56,443 bases of DNA from an uncultured Bacteroidales bacterium (GCA_900316245.1 ONCE01000016.1:1-56443); one strand, 5' to 3'. Shown: positions 13,846-23,970, counted from the stretch's first letter. Numbers and translations are program-made. The notes: a model not told the origin generated them from the letters alone.

Positions 13846-13853
13846 CAAAAATA
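13846..13853 (-). promoter_or_regulatory. Promoter -7 element for the TPR/HTH regulator
   Basis: On the minus strand this reads TATTTTTG, a full match to the Bacteroidota TAnnTTTG element, 22 bases before the regulator start codon. The surrounding sequence is AT-rich. Confidence 0.6.
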
Positions 13854-14007
13854 CAAAATAGTTCCGGAACCGCAAAACCGACCATCTACTAAAACGTCCT
13901 GCGTGGGTGTTTCTTAAGTGCTTGATTAATAGCTTTATGTGTTTTATCAGTTTAACACAGGGTCTACTATTCCATTGCGGATTCTTTTATTATTGTGCGC
14001 GTATTAA

Positions 14008-14015
14008 TAATTTTG
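14008..14015 (+). promoter_or_regulatory. Promoter -7 element for the SusCD operon
   Basis: TAATTTTG matches TAnnTTTG and lies 45 bases before susC. The 237-base intergenic region between the regulator and susC is AT-rich and holds both divergent promoters, so it is the likely place for an operator. No convincing direct or inverted operator repeat was found by eye. Confidence 0.65.
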
Positions 14016-14060
14016 TATCGCCTAACTGCAAATTTTTAATCCTAACTATTTATAAACCGT

Positions 14061-17000
14061 ATGTTTCACCAAAAACTGTTCTCTGTGCTGACCATACTCT
14101 TCGGTATGGCGCTATCTTTTGACGCGTATGCGCAAAAGCAGACAGTGAGTGGTACCGTGGTTGACGACATGGGTCCCATCGTGGGAGCCGTGGTTCAGTC
14201 CGAAGGAACCAACGCTGTGACAGACATGGATGGTAATTTCTCCATCAATGTAACTTCCCGTGCCGTACTGGAAGTCTCCTGCCTGGGTTACAAGACCGTG
14301 CAGGTTCCTGTAAACGGACGGAGTAAAATCACCATCACGCTGGAAGAAGACAGCTTTATGCTGGAAGACGCCGTAGCGGTAGGTTATGGTACCACCAAGA
14401 AGGCCAACCTCACCGGCGCCGTTTCCGTTGTCAAGTCGGAAGCCCTGAAAGACCGTACGGCCCTGGATGTGGGTCATATGCTGCAGGGTACGGTTCCCGG
14501 CCTTAACGTTTCTTCTGCATCCGGTCGTCCCGGCCAGGCCGCCAGCCTGAATATCCGCGGTTGGAACTCCATCAACGGAGGCAGCCCGCTGGTACTCATC
14601 GACGGTGTGGAAGGCGATATCCAGTATATCAACCCGGCCGATGTGGACAACATCTCCGTGATCAAGGATGCTGCTGCTGCCGCCATCTACGGTGCTAAAG
14701 GTTCCGCCGGTGTCATTCTGGTGAACACCAAGAACGGTTCCAAGGACCGTGACGGCAGGGCCAAGGTTACCTACAGCGGCCGCGTGGGCTTCACGGCTCC
14801 CACGGCTTCCACCGATTGGGAAACCCGCGGTTACTACACCGTGTACCTTTCCAACCTGTTCATGAAGGCCTACAACAATACCCTTAATTATAATTACTCC
14901 GATGCCGACATGGAGGAACTCTGGGCCCGCCGCAACGACGTGGTGGAAAATCCCGCCCGTCCCTGGGTGGTGATCACCCAGGACCAGACCGGCAAGGACG
15001 TCTATAATTATTATGCCAACACCGACTGGTGGCACGTGCTGTACAAGGACAACAAGCCCACGACCAGCCACACCATCACGGCCAGCGGTGCTACCGACCA
15101 CGTGAACTACCTCATTTCGGCCGGTTACACCTACGAGCAGGGTATGTTCAACATCAACCCCGATACCTATAACCGTTATAACCTGCGCGCGAAGGTGAGC
15201 TTTGATGTGACCAAGTGGCTCCGCATCGGCAACAACTTCAGCTATTTCAACAGCGGTTACACCTATCCGGGCCGCGGCGGTATCAACAACTCCCTGTATG
15301 GCGCCTCCGCTCACGCTTCGGCCAGCTATCCCGCCTACAACCCTGACGGTACCATCATCTATCAGACCAAGTACAACAACAGTACGCTGATGGACGGTCT
15401 TATGATGGCTCTCAACAACGGAGACACCAACACCGACCGCATTGACAACCTGAGCAACACCCTCGACATCACCATCACTCCCTTCAAGGGCTTTACCATC
15501 AAGGGTGACTATACCTATGGATTCCGTCTGGTACGCTATATGAACCGTACCATGCCCGGTTATTACTCCAAGGAGCCCGGCATCATCGTGACTCAGAACA
15601 CCGGTGCCGCCTTTGAGAACAAGCTCACCGAGCAGTCCAATGTCCACACCTCCCAGACCGCCAACCTCTATGCTACTTTCGAGCACAGCTGGAAAGAGGC
15701 CCACAACCTCAAGGTCATGGCCGGTGTCAACTATGAAACCAAGCACATCAAGGATCTGGAAGCCGTTGGTTACGACCTCTTCTCCTTCGAACTCAATGAC
15801 CTGAACCTCGTGGGCGCCGACGCCGACGGCAACAAGCGTATGGAAGTGGCCGGTGGCCAGAACGAATACCGCACCGCCGGTTACTTCGCCCGTGTCAACT
15901 ACGACTACAAGGGCCGCTATCTGCTGGAACTGAACGGTCGTTACGACGGTTCTTCCCGTTTCCTGCGCGGCAGCCGCTGGGTATTCTCCCCGTCCGTCTC
16001 CCTGGGTTGGAGAATCAGCGAGGAGCCTTTCTTCGCCCCTGCCAAGGACTGGTGGGACAACCTGAAGATCCGTGCTTCCTTCGGCCAGCTGGGTAACCAG
16101 CAGATGAGCGAGTACTATCCCGCCATCCGCACCATCTCCACCGGTTCCCAGTCCACTTACCTGCTGGGCGGTCCCAAGCCGGCCCTGGCTACCATTTCGG
16201 CCCCCGTTTCCTCCGGTCTTACCTGGGAGCGTTCCATTCAGACCAACGTGGGCCTGGATATGACCTTCTTCGGCGGCCGTCTGGATTTCTCTGCCGAAGC
16301 CTACGTCCGTGACACCAAGGATATGCTCACCGCCGGTGAAGTGCTGCCCGCCACCTATGGCTACAGCACCGCTCCCAAGGAGAACGTGGCCGACCTCCGC
16401 ACCGTGGGTTATGAACTCAACCTGGGTTGGAAGGATTCCTTCAAGATTGCCGGAAGACCTTTCCACTACAACGCCAGCTTCCTGTTCAGTGACTATGTAT
16501 CCCACATCACCCGCTTCAACAACCCGGATATGCTCCTTTCCAAGAACTACTGGGTAGGTATGAAGTACGGTGACATCTGGGGTTACCATATCGAGGGCCT
16601 GTTCGCCTCCGATGAGGACGCCGCCGCCTGGACGGCCCAGGTGGACCAGTCCAAGGTGAACAGCATCATCAACGCCAGTGTGGGCGACATCAACCCGGTT
16701 ACCGGTGCTCCCGGTCTGCGTGCCGGCGACCTGCAGTTCGCAGACCTCGACAACAGCGGCGCCATCGACCAGGGTAACGGCAAGGTGGGCGACAGCGGTG
16801 ACTACCGCGTGATCGGTAACAGCCAGCCCCGTTACAACTTCGGTATCAACCTGGGTGCTTCCTACGCCGGCTTCGACCTGGCTATGTTCTTCCAGGGCAT
16901 CGGCCATATGGACTGGTATCCTCAGTACGAGGTCCGTCAGTTCTGGAGCCTGTACGCCCGTCCGTTCGCTACCTTCATTCCCCGCGACTTCCAGAATATG

Positions 17001-17345
17001 TACTGGAGCGAGGAGAACCCCAACGCCTACTTCCCGCGTCCCCGCGGTTATGTGGCCGGTGTGAACAGCAGCCGTGAACTTTCTGCTACCAACGACCGTT
17101 ACCTGCAGAATATCGGCTACCTGCGTCTGAAGAACCTCACCTTCGGTTATACCCTGCCGGAGAAGGTCACCAAGAAGATTGGCCTCGACCGTCTCCGTAT
17201 CTACTTCTCGGGTGAAAACCTGTTCTACTGGGCACCCGGTCTGCACAGCAAGTATATCGATCCTGAAATGGCCCAGACCAATGGCAACCTGCGCATCTAC
17301 CCCTGGCAGAAGACCATTATGTTTGGTGTAGATATAACCCTTTAA
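14061..17345 (+). CDS. susC: SusC/RagA family TonB-linked outer membrane transporter
   Basis: A 1094-residue outer membrane importer. A signal peptide (about residues 1-24, cut near DAYAQ) is followed by a carboxypeptidase-regulatory-like domain (QTVSGTVVDDMGPIVGAVV to TITLEE). Next are the SusC hallmark LEDAVAVGYGTTKKANLTGA, a plug domain (LQGTVPGLNVSSASGRPGQ, IRGWNSINGGSPLVLIDGVE, IKDAAAAAIYGAKGSAGVIL), and a long beta-barrel ending PWQKTIMFGVDITL. There is no N-terminal STN domain, so it is unlikely to signal through an anti-sigma factor. SusD follows after 13 bases; the pair should form a lidded import complex. It is the first gene of the proposed phosphoglycan locus. Codon use is highly biased, suggesting strong expression. 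Confidence 0.97.
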   Translation: MFHQKLFSVLTILFGMALSFDAYAQKQTVSGTVVDDMGPIVGAVVQSEGTNAVTDMDGNFSINVTSRAVLEVSCLGYKTVQVPVNGRSKITITLEEDSFMLEDAVAVGYGTTKKANLTGAVSVVKSEALKDRTALDVGHMLQGTVPGLNVSSASGRPGQAASLNIRGWNSINGGSPLVLIDGVEGDIQYINPADVDNISVIKDAAAAAIYGAKGSAGVILVNTKNGSKDRDGRAKVTYSGRVGFTAPTASTDWETRGYYTVYLSNLFMKAYNNTLNYNYSDADMEELWARRNDVVENPARPWVVITQDQTGKDVYNYYANTDWWHVLYKDNKPTTSHTITASGATDHVNYLISAGYTYEQGMFNINPDTYNRYNLRAKVSFDVTKWLRIGNNFSYFNSGYTYPGRGGINNSLYGASAHASASYPAYNPDGTIIYQTKYNNSTLMDGLMMALNNGDTNTDRIDNLSNTLDITITPFKGFTIKGDYTYGFRLVRYMNRTMPGYYSKEPGIIVTQNTGAAFENKLTEQSNVHTSQTANLYATFEHSWKEAHNLKVMAGVNYETKHIKDLEAVGYDLFSFELNDLNLVGADADGNKRMEVAGGQNEYRTAGYFARVNYDYKGRYLLELNGRYDGSSRFLRGSRWVFSPSVSLGWRISEEPFFAPAKDWWDNLKIRASFGQLGNQQMSEYYPAIRTISTGSQSTYLLGGPKPALATISAPVSSGLTWERSIQTNVGLDMTFFGGRLDFSAEAYVRDTKDMLTAGEVLPATYGYSTAPKENVADLRTVGYELNLGWKDSFKIAGRPFHYNASFLFSDYVSHITRFNNPDMLLSKNYWVGMKYGDIWGYHIEGLFASDEDAAAWTAQVDQSKVNSIINASVGDINPVTGAPGLRAGDLQFADLDNSGAIDQGNGKVGDSGDYRVIGNSQPRYNFGINLGASYAGFDLAMFFQGIGHMDWYPQYEVRQFWSLYARPFATFIPRDFQNMYWSEENPNAYFPRPRGYVAGVNSSRELSATNDRYLQNIGYLRLKNLTFGYTLPEKVTKKIGLDRLRIYFSGENLFYWAPGLHSKYIDPEMAQTNGNLRIYPWQKTIMFGVDITL

Positions 17346-17358
17346 TTGAATGAGCCTT

Positions 17359-19152
17359 ATGAAAAAGATAGCATATATCCTGCTTCCCATCCTGGCCGGT
17401 TTTACCCTGACTGGCTGTGATGATTTGCTGGACGTCTACCCTCTGGACCGTATGTCCCCGGAGACCTTCTACAAATCGGAGACGGAACTCCAGGCCTATG
17501 GCATGAACCTCTATGCCATGCTGCCCGGCGGCTCTTCCCTCTTCATTGAAGATGCCGATACCTACATCCAGATGGGCCTGACCGACGAACAGAAAGGTAC
17601 CCGTACCGTTCCTGCTTCCGGCGGTGGCTGGAGCTGGGGAAATCTGCGCAGCGCCAATACGATGTTGGAGTATCTTCCCAACTGCTCCGACGCTGCCGTC
17701 CGCGCCAAGTATGAGGGCTTTGCCCGCTTCTTCCGCGCCTACTTCTATTTTGAAATGCTCAAGCGTTTCGGCGAAGTGCCGTGGTATGACAAGCCGGTTG
17801 GATCGGCAGATACCGAGGCCCTCAACCGTCCCCGCGATTCCCGTGAGTTCATTATGGGCAAGATGATCGAGGACATTGACTGCGCTATTGCCAACCTGCC
17901 CGCCACCAAGAGCGCCTACGAGATTACCAGATGGACCGCGATGGCCCTCAAGTCCCGTTTCCTGCTGTTCGAAGGCACTTTCCGCAAGTATCACAGCGAG
18001 TTCAACTACGGTGCCGACGCCCACGACTGGCAGTGGTACCTGAACGAGTGCGCCAAGGTTTCTGAGGAATTCATGGCTACCAGTGGTTACACCCTGCATA
18101 CCGCAGGCGGTGCCAACAAGGCCTACTACAGCCTGTTCACCACCAATGACGCCACTGAGAATATGGACGAGGTAATCCTGGCCCGCAACTACAACGCTGC
18201 TTACGGCGTCACCCACGACGCTACCGGTGTGATGCACGCTTCCACCCGTGGCCGCTACGGTATGACCCGCAAGCTGGTGGCCAGCTACCTGATGGCCGAC
18301 GGCACCCGCTTCACCGACCAGCCCGGTTGGGAGACCATGGACTTTATGACCGAGACGCAGAACCGCGATCCCCGTCTGGCCCAAAGCATCCGTACCCCTG
18401 GTTACAAGCGCCTGGGTGAATCGACCCTCTGCCCTCCCGAATTCGAATACTGCCTCACCGGTTATCATCCGGCCAAGTATGTGGTGGAGATGCAGTATGA
18501 CTCCTATAACAGCTCTGAAACGGACCTCATCATCTTCCGTGCTGCTGAGATTATGCTGAACTATGCCGAGGCCAAGGCCGAAGCCGGTACCCTGACCCAG
18601 ACCGACCTGGACCAGAGCATCAACCGCATCCGTTCCCGCGCCGGTATGCCGGCCCTGAACCTGGAGGCTGCCAATGCCAATCCGGATCCCTATCTTACCA
18701 ATGAGGCCTGGGGCGGTTACCAGAACGTGAACGGCACCAACAAGGGTGTCATCCTGGAAATCCGCCGCGAGCGTGCCGTAGAGCTGGCTCAGGAAGGTTT
18801 CCGTTACTATGACCTGGTCCGCTGGAAGGAAGGCAAGATCCTGGAGAAGCAGTACTACGGTATGTATTTCCCCGGTCCCGGTGAATACGACCTCAACGGT
18901 GACGGCCTTCCCGACATCCTCCTCTACACCGATGTCAAGCCCGTGAGCACCGCTCCTGCCCAGTACAAGATTGGCAGCTCCGAATTCATCCTCAGCAACG
19001 GCAATTCCGGTTACGTGAACCTCTTCAAGAACATTCAGTGCAAGTGGAACGACGACCGTGACTACCTCTATCCCATTCCTTCCAACGAGCGCGGCCTCAC
19101 CGGCGGAGCTCTGACGCAGAATCCCGGTTGGGACGACGGTTTAACTTTCTAA
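17359..19152 (+). CDS. susD: SusD/RagB family surface nutrient-binding lipoprotein
   Basis: A 597-residue partner of the preceding SusC. Start 17359 (MKKIAYILLPILAGFTLTGC) puts a clean lipoprotein signal at the N-terminus; a start three codons earlier is possible. The mature protein begins DDLLDVYPLDRMSPETFYKS, the usual SusD N-terminus, and keeps the TPR-like helical scaffold, including RAAEIMLNYAEAKAEAG and IRRERAVELAQEGFRYYDLV near the C-terminal half. It should sit as a lid on SusC at the cell surface and bind the glycan. The ligand cannot be read from the sequence. Confidence 0.97.
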   Translation: MKKIAYILLPILAGFTLTGCDDLLDVYPLDRMSPETFYKSETELQAYGMNLYAMLPGGSSLFIEDADTYIQMGLTDEQKGTRTVPASGGGWSWGNLRSANTMLEYLPNCSDAAVRAKYEGFARFFRAYFYFEMLKRFGEVPWYDKPVGSADTEALNRPRDSREFIMGKMIEDIDCAIANLPATKSAYEITRWTAMALKSRFLLFEGTFRKYHSEFNYGADAHDWQWYLNECAKVSEEFMATSGYTLHTAGGANKAYYSLFTTNDATENMDEVILARNYNAAYGVTHDATGVMHASTRGRYGMTRKLVASYLMADGTRFTDQPGWETMDFMTETQNRDPRLAQSIRTPGYKRLGESTLCPPEFEYCLTGYHPAKYVVEMQYDSYNSSETDLIIFRAAEIMLNYAEAKAEAGTLTQTDLDQSINRIRSRAGMPALNLEAANANPDPYLTNEAWGGYQNVNGTNKGVILEIRRERAVELAQEGFRYYDLVRWKEGKILEKQYYGMYFPGPGEYDLNGDGLPDILLYTDVKPVSTAPAQYKIGSSEFILSNGNSGYVNLFKNIQCKWNDDRDYLYPIPSNERGLTGGALTQNPGWDDGLTF

Positions 19153-19165
19153 GATGAACCCTAGT

Positions 19166-20869
19166 ATGAAAAAGATATTATCCTATACCCTGATTATGGC
19201 TCTTGCCGTTCTGGCCTCCTGCAACAAGAAGGGACCGGAGCCGGGTGAAGTCACCATGCCGGGCGTTTTCTATGCCGATATCCCCGGAGATAAGAGCGTG
19301 GTGGAAATTGCCCCCGGAGCCAGCAAAACCTACAGCCTCAAGGCCTGTGCTTTCCAGAACCAGGTGACCGACATCGTGATGAACTTCTCGTTCAAGGCCG
19401 ATCCCGACGGAGTGGACAAGTACAACCAGGCCCACGGTACCTCCTATGTGATGTGCCCTGGTTCGGCCTTCGAATTCCTATCCAACGACGTGATGCTTCC
19501 CCGCTATGGTCAGGCATCCACCACGGCCCGCATCAAAGTGACCGCTTCCGGCCTGGAAAACGGAGTTACCTATATCCTGCCCGTGACGCTGGACAAGGCC
19601 CAGCAGACCGAAAACTGGGCCGTAGCCGACACCCTGGCCGGCTATGTGCTCTTCAAGATGAGCAACTACGATCCTTACGGTCCCGGTACCGAAGGAAATC
19701 CTTATCCCATCGCATCTGTGAGTGATCTCCAGGAAATGGGCAGCAAGCTGACAGAAGGCAGCATGGTCTACTTCCGTCTGGAAAATGACATCGATATGGC
19801 CAACGTGGCCGAATGGGAAGCCATCAATCCCCTCGGATTCCCCTTCACCCTGGACGGCCAGGACCATACCATCTCCAACTTCAACGGTACCACCAGCCTC
19901 TTCGGGATGGTGGTGGGTAATCTCCACAACCTGAACGTGACCAACGCTCAGATCACCAACGTCTCCGGTCCTATCGGCATCCTGGGTGCCTATGGCGGAA
20001 CGCAGGACGTGGCCGTGGAAGTGACCAAGGTGAACGTGAGCGGTAAGCTCAACAATTCCGTTGCCCACGGTACGGGCGGTCTGTTCGGTGTTATCATCAA
20101 CGCCAACATCAATATCTGCTCGGCCGATGTGACCATCGTCTCCACCAAGTACGATTCCGGCGGTATCTATGGTTACGACAACACCCAGAGCCCCAAGCGC
20201 AGTGTCATCTCCAACTGCTGGACCACCGGTGACATCTCCGGTAACCGTATGGTAGGCGGTATTGCCGGTAACGCGGCCAACAACGCCAACTACAGCGAAG
20301 TGGTAATCCGCAACTGCTACTCTACGGCCCGCGTACACGCCCAGTTCAAGTATGGCGGTATTGTGGGTGACGCCGCTCAGGGACAGAAGACCGGTGAAAA
20401 CCTGGATATCAAGAACCATATTGAGAAGTGCATTGCCTGGAACGAAGCCATCTATTCCGATGTGGCCGACGAGTCCGTGCACTACAGCGCCGGCGCCATC
20501 GTGGGCTTCACCTCCCTGAAGAACTATCTTGTAGACTGCTACCGCAGAGCCGACCTGGCCTTCTCCGACTGCCCGGGCAACCCCTTCAACGTGCTCGTGG
20601 ACCAGGAGAACGCTTCTCCCGATTCCCCTCTGAAAGAATCGGCCCAGAGTACCGGCGGCACCAACTACAACTTCCCTTATCATGGAAAGGCTGCCAAGCA
20701 GGGCGCTACCGCTTCCGAGGTGGCCAAGGCCCTGGGTTGGGACGAAACCATCTGGGATCTTTCCGGTGCGCTTCCGTTCTTTGTGGGTGGCGACGCTCCC
20801 ATTGTCATCGTGGATGACAACGCCGGTGCCCAGCTCCCCGACTTTGACGAATATGAGTTCTACAAATAA
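19166..20869 (+). CDS. Surface lipoprotein, DUF1735-like domain plus GLUG-type repeat module
   Basis: A 567-residue lipoprotein (MKKILSYTLIMALAVLASC); an ATG four codons earlier is also in frame. The N-terminal third (about 25-165) resembles the DUF1735 family common in SusCD loci (VEIAPGASKTYSLKAC, LENGVTYILPVTL). From about residue 170 begins a repeat module opened by GTEGNPYPIASVSDLQEMGS and DIDMANV, then glycine-rich turns such as GGLFGVI, GGIYGYD, GGIAGNA and GGIVGDA spaced along the chain, typical of GLUG-type beta-solenoid repeats. The same module is in the next gene and in the gene at 25230. As third gene after susC/susD it is probably a surface glycan-binding protein. Binding is inferred. 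Confidence 0.82.
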   Translation: MKKILSYTLIMALAVLASCNKKGPEPGEVTMPGVFYADIPGDKSVVEIAPGASKTYSLKACAFQNQVTDIVMNFSFKADPDGVDKYNQAHGTSYVMCPGSAFEFLSNDVMLPRYGQASTTARIKVTASGLENGVTYILPVTLDKAQQTENWAVADTLAGYVLFKMSNYDPYGPGTEGNPYPIASVSDLQEMGSKLTEGSMVYFRLENDIDMANVAEWEAINPLGFPFTLDGQDHTISNFNGTTSLFGMVVGNLHNLNVTNAQITNVSGPIGILGAYGGTQDVAVEVTKVNVSGKLNNSVAHGTGGLFGVIINANINICSADVTIVSTKYDSGGIYGYDNTQSPKRSVISNCWTTGDISGNRMVGGIAGNAANNANYSEVVIRNCYSTARVHAQFKYGGIVGDAAQGQKTGENLDIKNHIEKCIAWNEAIYSDVADESVHYSAGAIVGFTSLKNYLVDCYRRADLAFSDCPGNPFNVLVDQENASPDSPLKESAQSTGGTNYNFPYHGKAAKQGATASEVAKALGWDETIWDLSGALPFFVGGDAPIVIVDDNAGAQLPDFDEYEFYK

Positions 20870-20881
20870 ACACGCTCAGGT

Positions 20882-22855
20882 ATGAAAACAACGCAGTATA
20901 TTGTAGCAATGCTGGCCGGTGCCGCCGTTCTGGCTTCCTGTGTCAAGGAAGCCGGCAACGAGCTCCCGGAGCCGCAGGACCTGATTACCATCAAGGCCGA
21001 AATGCCTGAGGATGTAACGACCAAGGCCGGTGCCCACGTGGGCTTCTCCTGGTACTGGGGCGAGGGCGACAAGATTGCCGTCACCGGTGCCGAAGACACC
21101 CAGATTTACACCATCAAGGAAGGTTTTACTCCCAAGTATGCCGAGTTCGTGGGCAAGCCGGTTGCCGGTGAAGCCTTCACCATCTCTTACCCCGAGAAGG
21201 CCGCTACGGCCGACTGGAGCGGACAGACCCAGAAGGGCAACAACTCGTATGCCCACCTGAAATATGCCGCCCAGCTCTCCGATGTGGACAACTATCTCAG
21301 CTTCTGCTTCAATCCCGATTGGGCCGCCGATCACAACGGCACCATCAAGCAGGTGGGTGTGATGAAGATGGTCATTGCCCTTCCCGACACGGTGAGCGCC
21401 GTTAACGGCGTATCCATCACGGCCGAAGACGCCCTCTTCTACAAGGGCAACGGAGAGGCCAAGGTGAACAAGCTGGAGCTGGCCGTTGAGAACGCCGCCC
21501 CGGATGCCGACCATACGTTCATCGCCTGGTTCACCACTTCCTGGAACGAGGCTGTGGTTCCGGCCAACACGGTGCTTACCATTACGGTCAAGACCAAGGA
21601 CGCCCCCCTTACCAAGGAAGTCACCTTCACCAAGGAGTCCGTCATCAAGAGCGGCAAGGTGAATGTCTTCAACGTGGATGTCACCGGTTGGACGATGCCC
21701 AACCACTATGCCTCCGGCAAGGGTACCGTCGATGATCCCTGGATTGTCACCACGGCCGAACAGATGACTTATATGTTCGATGATATGGCCAGCGGCGAAA
21801 CCCGCTACTTCAAGCTGGGTAACAGCATCGATATGAAGAATATCGAGTGGAAGCCGCTGAATGCCGTCAGCCCTTATGACAAGAAGATTGACTTCAACGG
21901 TGCCGGCTTTGACATTTCCAACTTCAAGTGTGTTTCTACCGCCGAAGCTCCGGTCTCCTATCCCAGCTTCTTCGGTGTGCTGTACGGTAGCTGCTACAAC
22001 GTGAATTTCATCAATGCAACCGTTGAAGCCAACGCCAAGGGCGCCGGCATTCTGGGCGGCTATGGCGGAACCGGCGACAAGCCTTGCTATGTGGAGAATG
22101 TTCACGTTCAGGGTACCGTCACCAGTACGGCCGGAAACAACGTGGGCGGTTTCTTCGGAACGGCCCGCGAAGCCACCATCCTCAGGAGCTCGGCCAATGT
22201 GGTCATTAGCAGCAAGGGTCAGATGACCGGCGGCCTGATTGGTGCCGATGCCGGTCTGGGTGTGACCATCAGCGACTGCTGGACCGCCGGTACCGTCTCT
22301 TCCACGGCTTCCATCTGCGGCGGTATCGCCGGTGACATCGTGGCAACGGGCAGTTCCATCTACAACTGCTATTCTACGGCCACCGTGACCACCCAGTTCA
22401 TCTTTGGCGGTATCGTGGGCCGTGCTGTGGCCGGACAGAAGTCCAATGCCAACAACTGCACCAACCAGAATCCCGAAAACCACATTGAGAACTGCATCGC
22501 TTGGAACGACCTCCTGAAGTCTGACTTCATCAACGAGGAAACTCCCGCCGAACACTACAGCAGCGGCATCATTGTTGGAGGAACTGCTATCAAGAACTAT
22601 CTGAAGAACTGCTGGCGCAAAGCTGACATCACTTTCGTTGACTGCGCTAAGAATGCAGAGCTGGGCACCTACGCACCTTTCGACCAGGAAGATGCCAGCC
22701 CTGAGGCTCCGATGGTCAAGAGTGAAGGTCAGTATGCCTTTGCCTATCACGGAAAGGCTGCCGCTTCCGGAAAGACCCTGAGCCAGGTGGCCCAGGAGAT
22801 TGGTTGGAGCGCCGAGATTTGGGACTTCAGTGGTGATACTCCTAAGATCAAGTAA
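20882..22855 (+). CDS. Surface lipoprotein, fimbrillin-like domain plus GLUG-type repeat module
   Basis: A 657-residue lipoprotein (MKTTQYIVAMLAGAAVLASC). The N-terminal half (about 20-275) resembles fimbrillin-type domains of Bacteroidota (ITIKAEMPEDVTTKAG, WGEGDKIAVTG, SGKVNVFNVDVTGW). From about residue 283 the shared module starts (GTVDDPWIVTTAEQMTYMFD, IDMKNIEWKPLN), with GGYGGTGD, GGFFGTA, GGLIGAD, GGIAGDI and GGIVGRA turns, ending AYHGKAAASGKTLSQVAQEI. The module aligns by eye with those at 19166 and 25230, including HIENCIAWND and YHGKAA. It follows the previous gene by 12 bases. A surface binding or adhesive role is likely; no catalytic motif is visible. Confidence 0.82.
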   Translation: MKTTQYIVAMLAGAAVLASCVKEAGNELPEPQDLITIKAEMPEDVTTKAGAHVGFSWYWGEGDKIAVTGAEDTQIYTIKEGFTPKYAEFVGKPVAGEAFTISYPEKAATADWSGQTQKGNNSYAHLKYAAQLSDVDNYLSFCFNPDWAADHNGTIKQVGVMKMVIALPDTVSAVNGVSITAEDALFYKGNGEAKVNKLELAVENAAPDADHTFIAWFTTSWNEAVVPANTVLTITVKTKDAPLTKEVTFTKESVIKSGKVNVFNVDVTGWTMPNHYASGKGTVDDPWIVTTAEQMTYMFDDMASGETRYFKLGNSIDMKNIEWKPLNAVSPYDKKIDFNGAGFDISNFKCVSTAEAPVSYPSFFGVLYGSCYNVNFINATVEANAKGAGILGGYGGTGDKPCYVENVHVQGTVTSTAGNNVGGFFGTAREATILRSSANVVISSKGQMTGGLIGADAGLGVTISDCWTAGTVSSTASICGGIAGDIVATGSSIYNCYSTATVTTQFIFGGIVGRAVAGQKSNANNCTNQNPENHIENCIAWNDLLKSDFINEETPAEHYSSGIIVGGTAIKNYLKNCWRKADITFVDCAKNAELGTYAPFDQEDASPEAPMVKSEGQYAFAYHGKAAASGKTLSQVAQEIGWSAEIWDFSGDTPKIK

Positions 22856-22857
22856 GG

Positions 22858-23967
22858 ATGAATCTGAAAAACTTCATATCTTTGGTGGTTCTCATGCCCC
22901 TGCTTCTGATTGGATGCGGGGGCAAGGACCCCGAGGGTGGTGGCGAGCTTCCTCCTCCGCCCACTCCGGTGAATCCCGGCGGCGGTGGTGGAGACAAGCC
23001 CGGGGAAACCCATCCCTGGGATGCCAACCGCGGAAAGGTGGTCCGTCCCCAGGCCGGCAACGGCTGGACGGTAACCCCCGTTGAAGACGGTATTACCTAT
23101 TACGCCTTTGAAGGAACGGAGAGTGTTTCTGGGGCCAAACAGCACGTCTATGTTACGGATATAGATATGTCCAAGCCCTACGCCGTGAAGTTGGTGTATA
23201 ACAATCCTACTACCACCGCTTCCAAGGTTTTCGCCAAGGAGAATGCCATTGCCTGCATCAACGGTGGCTACGAAAGGGCTGCGTTGTACCTGAAGGTGAA
23301 TGGGACCACCATCTCCACCATCACGGCCTCCACCATTGGCACCACCGGTGTCCCCCAGTGGAAGAGCGAGGCGGCCATTTATCTGAATCAGGACCAGGAC
23401 GTCCGCATTGAGTTTACGGGAAAGGACATGACGCTGGACCAGTGGCGTACTACCTATACGGAAAGAGCCAAGAAAGAGAACACGTTCATGACCAGTGCGC
23501 CCATGCTCATCGACGACTTTGAGCCGGTTGGCGAGCAGTTCTGCGACAAGCATCCCAAGTCGTCCTACATTGACAAGGACGGCAAAGACTCCAACTCGGA
23601 GAATCCTTACGTTCACCAGGGTTCTAACAGCAACCCCCGTACGGCCATTGCCAAGACGGAGGATAACCACGTCCTCTTTATCGTGGTAGATGGGCGCCGG
23701 AGTGGTTTTGCCACGGGAATATCGGCCAAGAATCTTACCAAGTTCCTGGTCAAAAACTTCAACCCGCAGTATGCCCTCAACCTGGATGGCGGTGGTTCGT
23801 CCACTATGTGTGTGAAAGGTCTGGGAGACCCTGAGACGAACGTGGTGAATTACCCTTGCGACAACAGAAGCGAGCCCGGTAAGGACGGATCTCCCCAGGA
23901 AACCAGTGGTCCGGACCATGCCGGTCAGCGTCCCCGTGATACCTTTTTCGTGGTTGTAAAGAAGTAG
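22858..23967 (+). CDS. Phosphodiester glycosidase (NAGPA domain) lipoprotein
   Basis: A 369-residue protein with a lipoprotein signal (FISLVVLMPLLLIGC) and a proline/glycine-rich linker (about 24-55). The remainder is a NAGPA domain, the fold of the enzyme that removes N-acetylglucosamine from GlcNAc-1-phosphodiesters. Visible landmarks are DGITYYAFEG, NAIACINGGYER, TSAPMLIDD, NPRTAIAKTEDNHVLFIVVD and LNLDGGGSSTMCVKG, with the motif Asp at residue 310. It starts 2 bases after the previous stop, so translation is probably coupled. It closely resembles the N-terminal half of the protein at 29728. The lipid anchor places it at the surface or periplasmic face. The exact phosphodiester it cuts is unknown. 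Confidence 0.9.
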   Translation: MNLKNFISLVVLMPLLLIGCGGKDPEGGGELPPPPTPVNPGGGGGDKPGETHPWDANRGKVVRPQAGNGWTVTPVEDGITYYAFEGTESVSGAKQHVYVTDIDMSKPYAVKLVYNNPTTTASKVFAKENAIACINGGYERAALYLKVNGTTISTITASTIGTTGVPQWKSEAAIYLNQDQDVRIEFTGKDMTLDQWRTTYTERAKKENTFMTSAPMLIDDFEPVGEQFCDKHPKSSYIDKDGKDSNSENPYVHQGSNSNPRTAIAKTEDNHVLFIVVDGRRSGFATGISAKNLTKFLVKNFNPQYALNLDGGGSSTMCVKGLGDPETNVVNYPCDNRSEPGKDGSPQETSGPDHAGQRPRDTFFVVVKK

Positions 23968-23970
23968 GCT

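Noticed and set aside
13907-14122. 71-codon frame overlapping the susC promoter and start
   Set aside because: It would cover the promoter region and the SusC signal peptide in another frame; AT-rich intergenic chance frame.
14112-17390. 1092-codon minus-strand frame opposite susC
   Set aside because: Same cause as above; the plus-strand SusC is fully conserved over the whole length.
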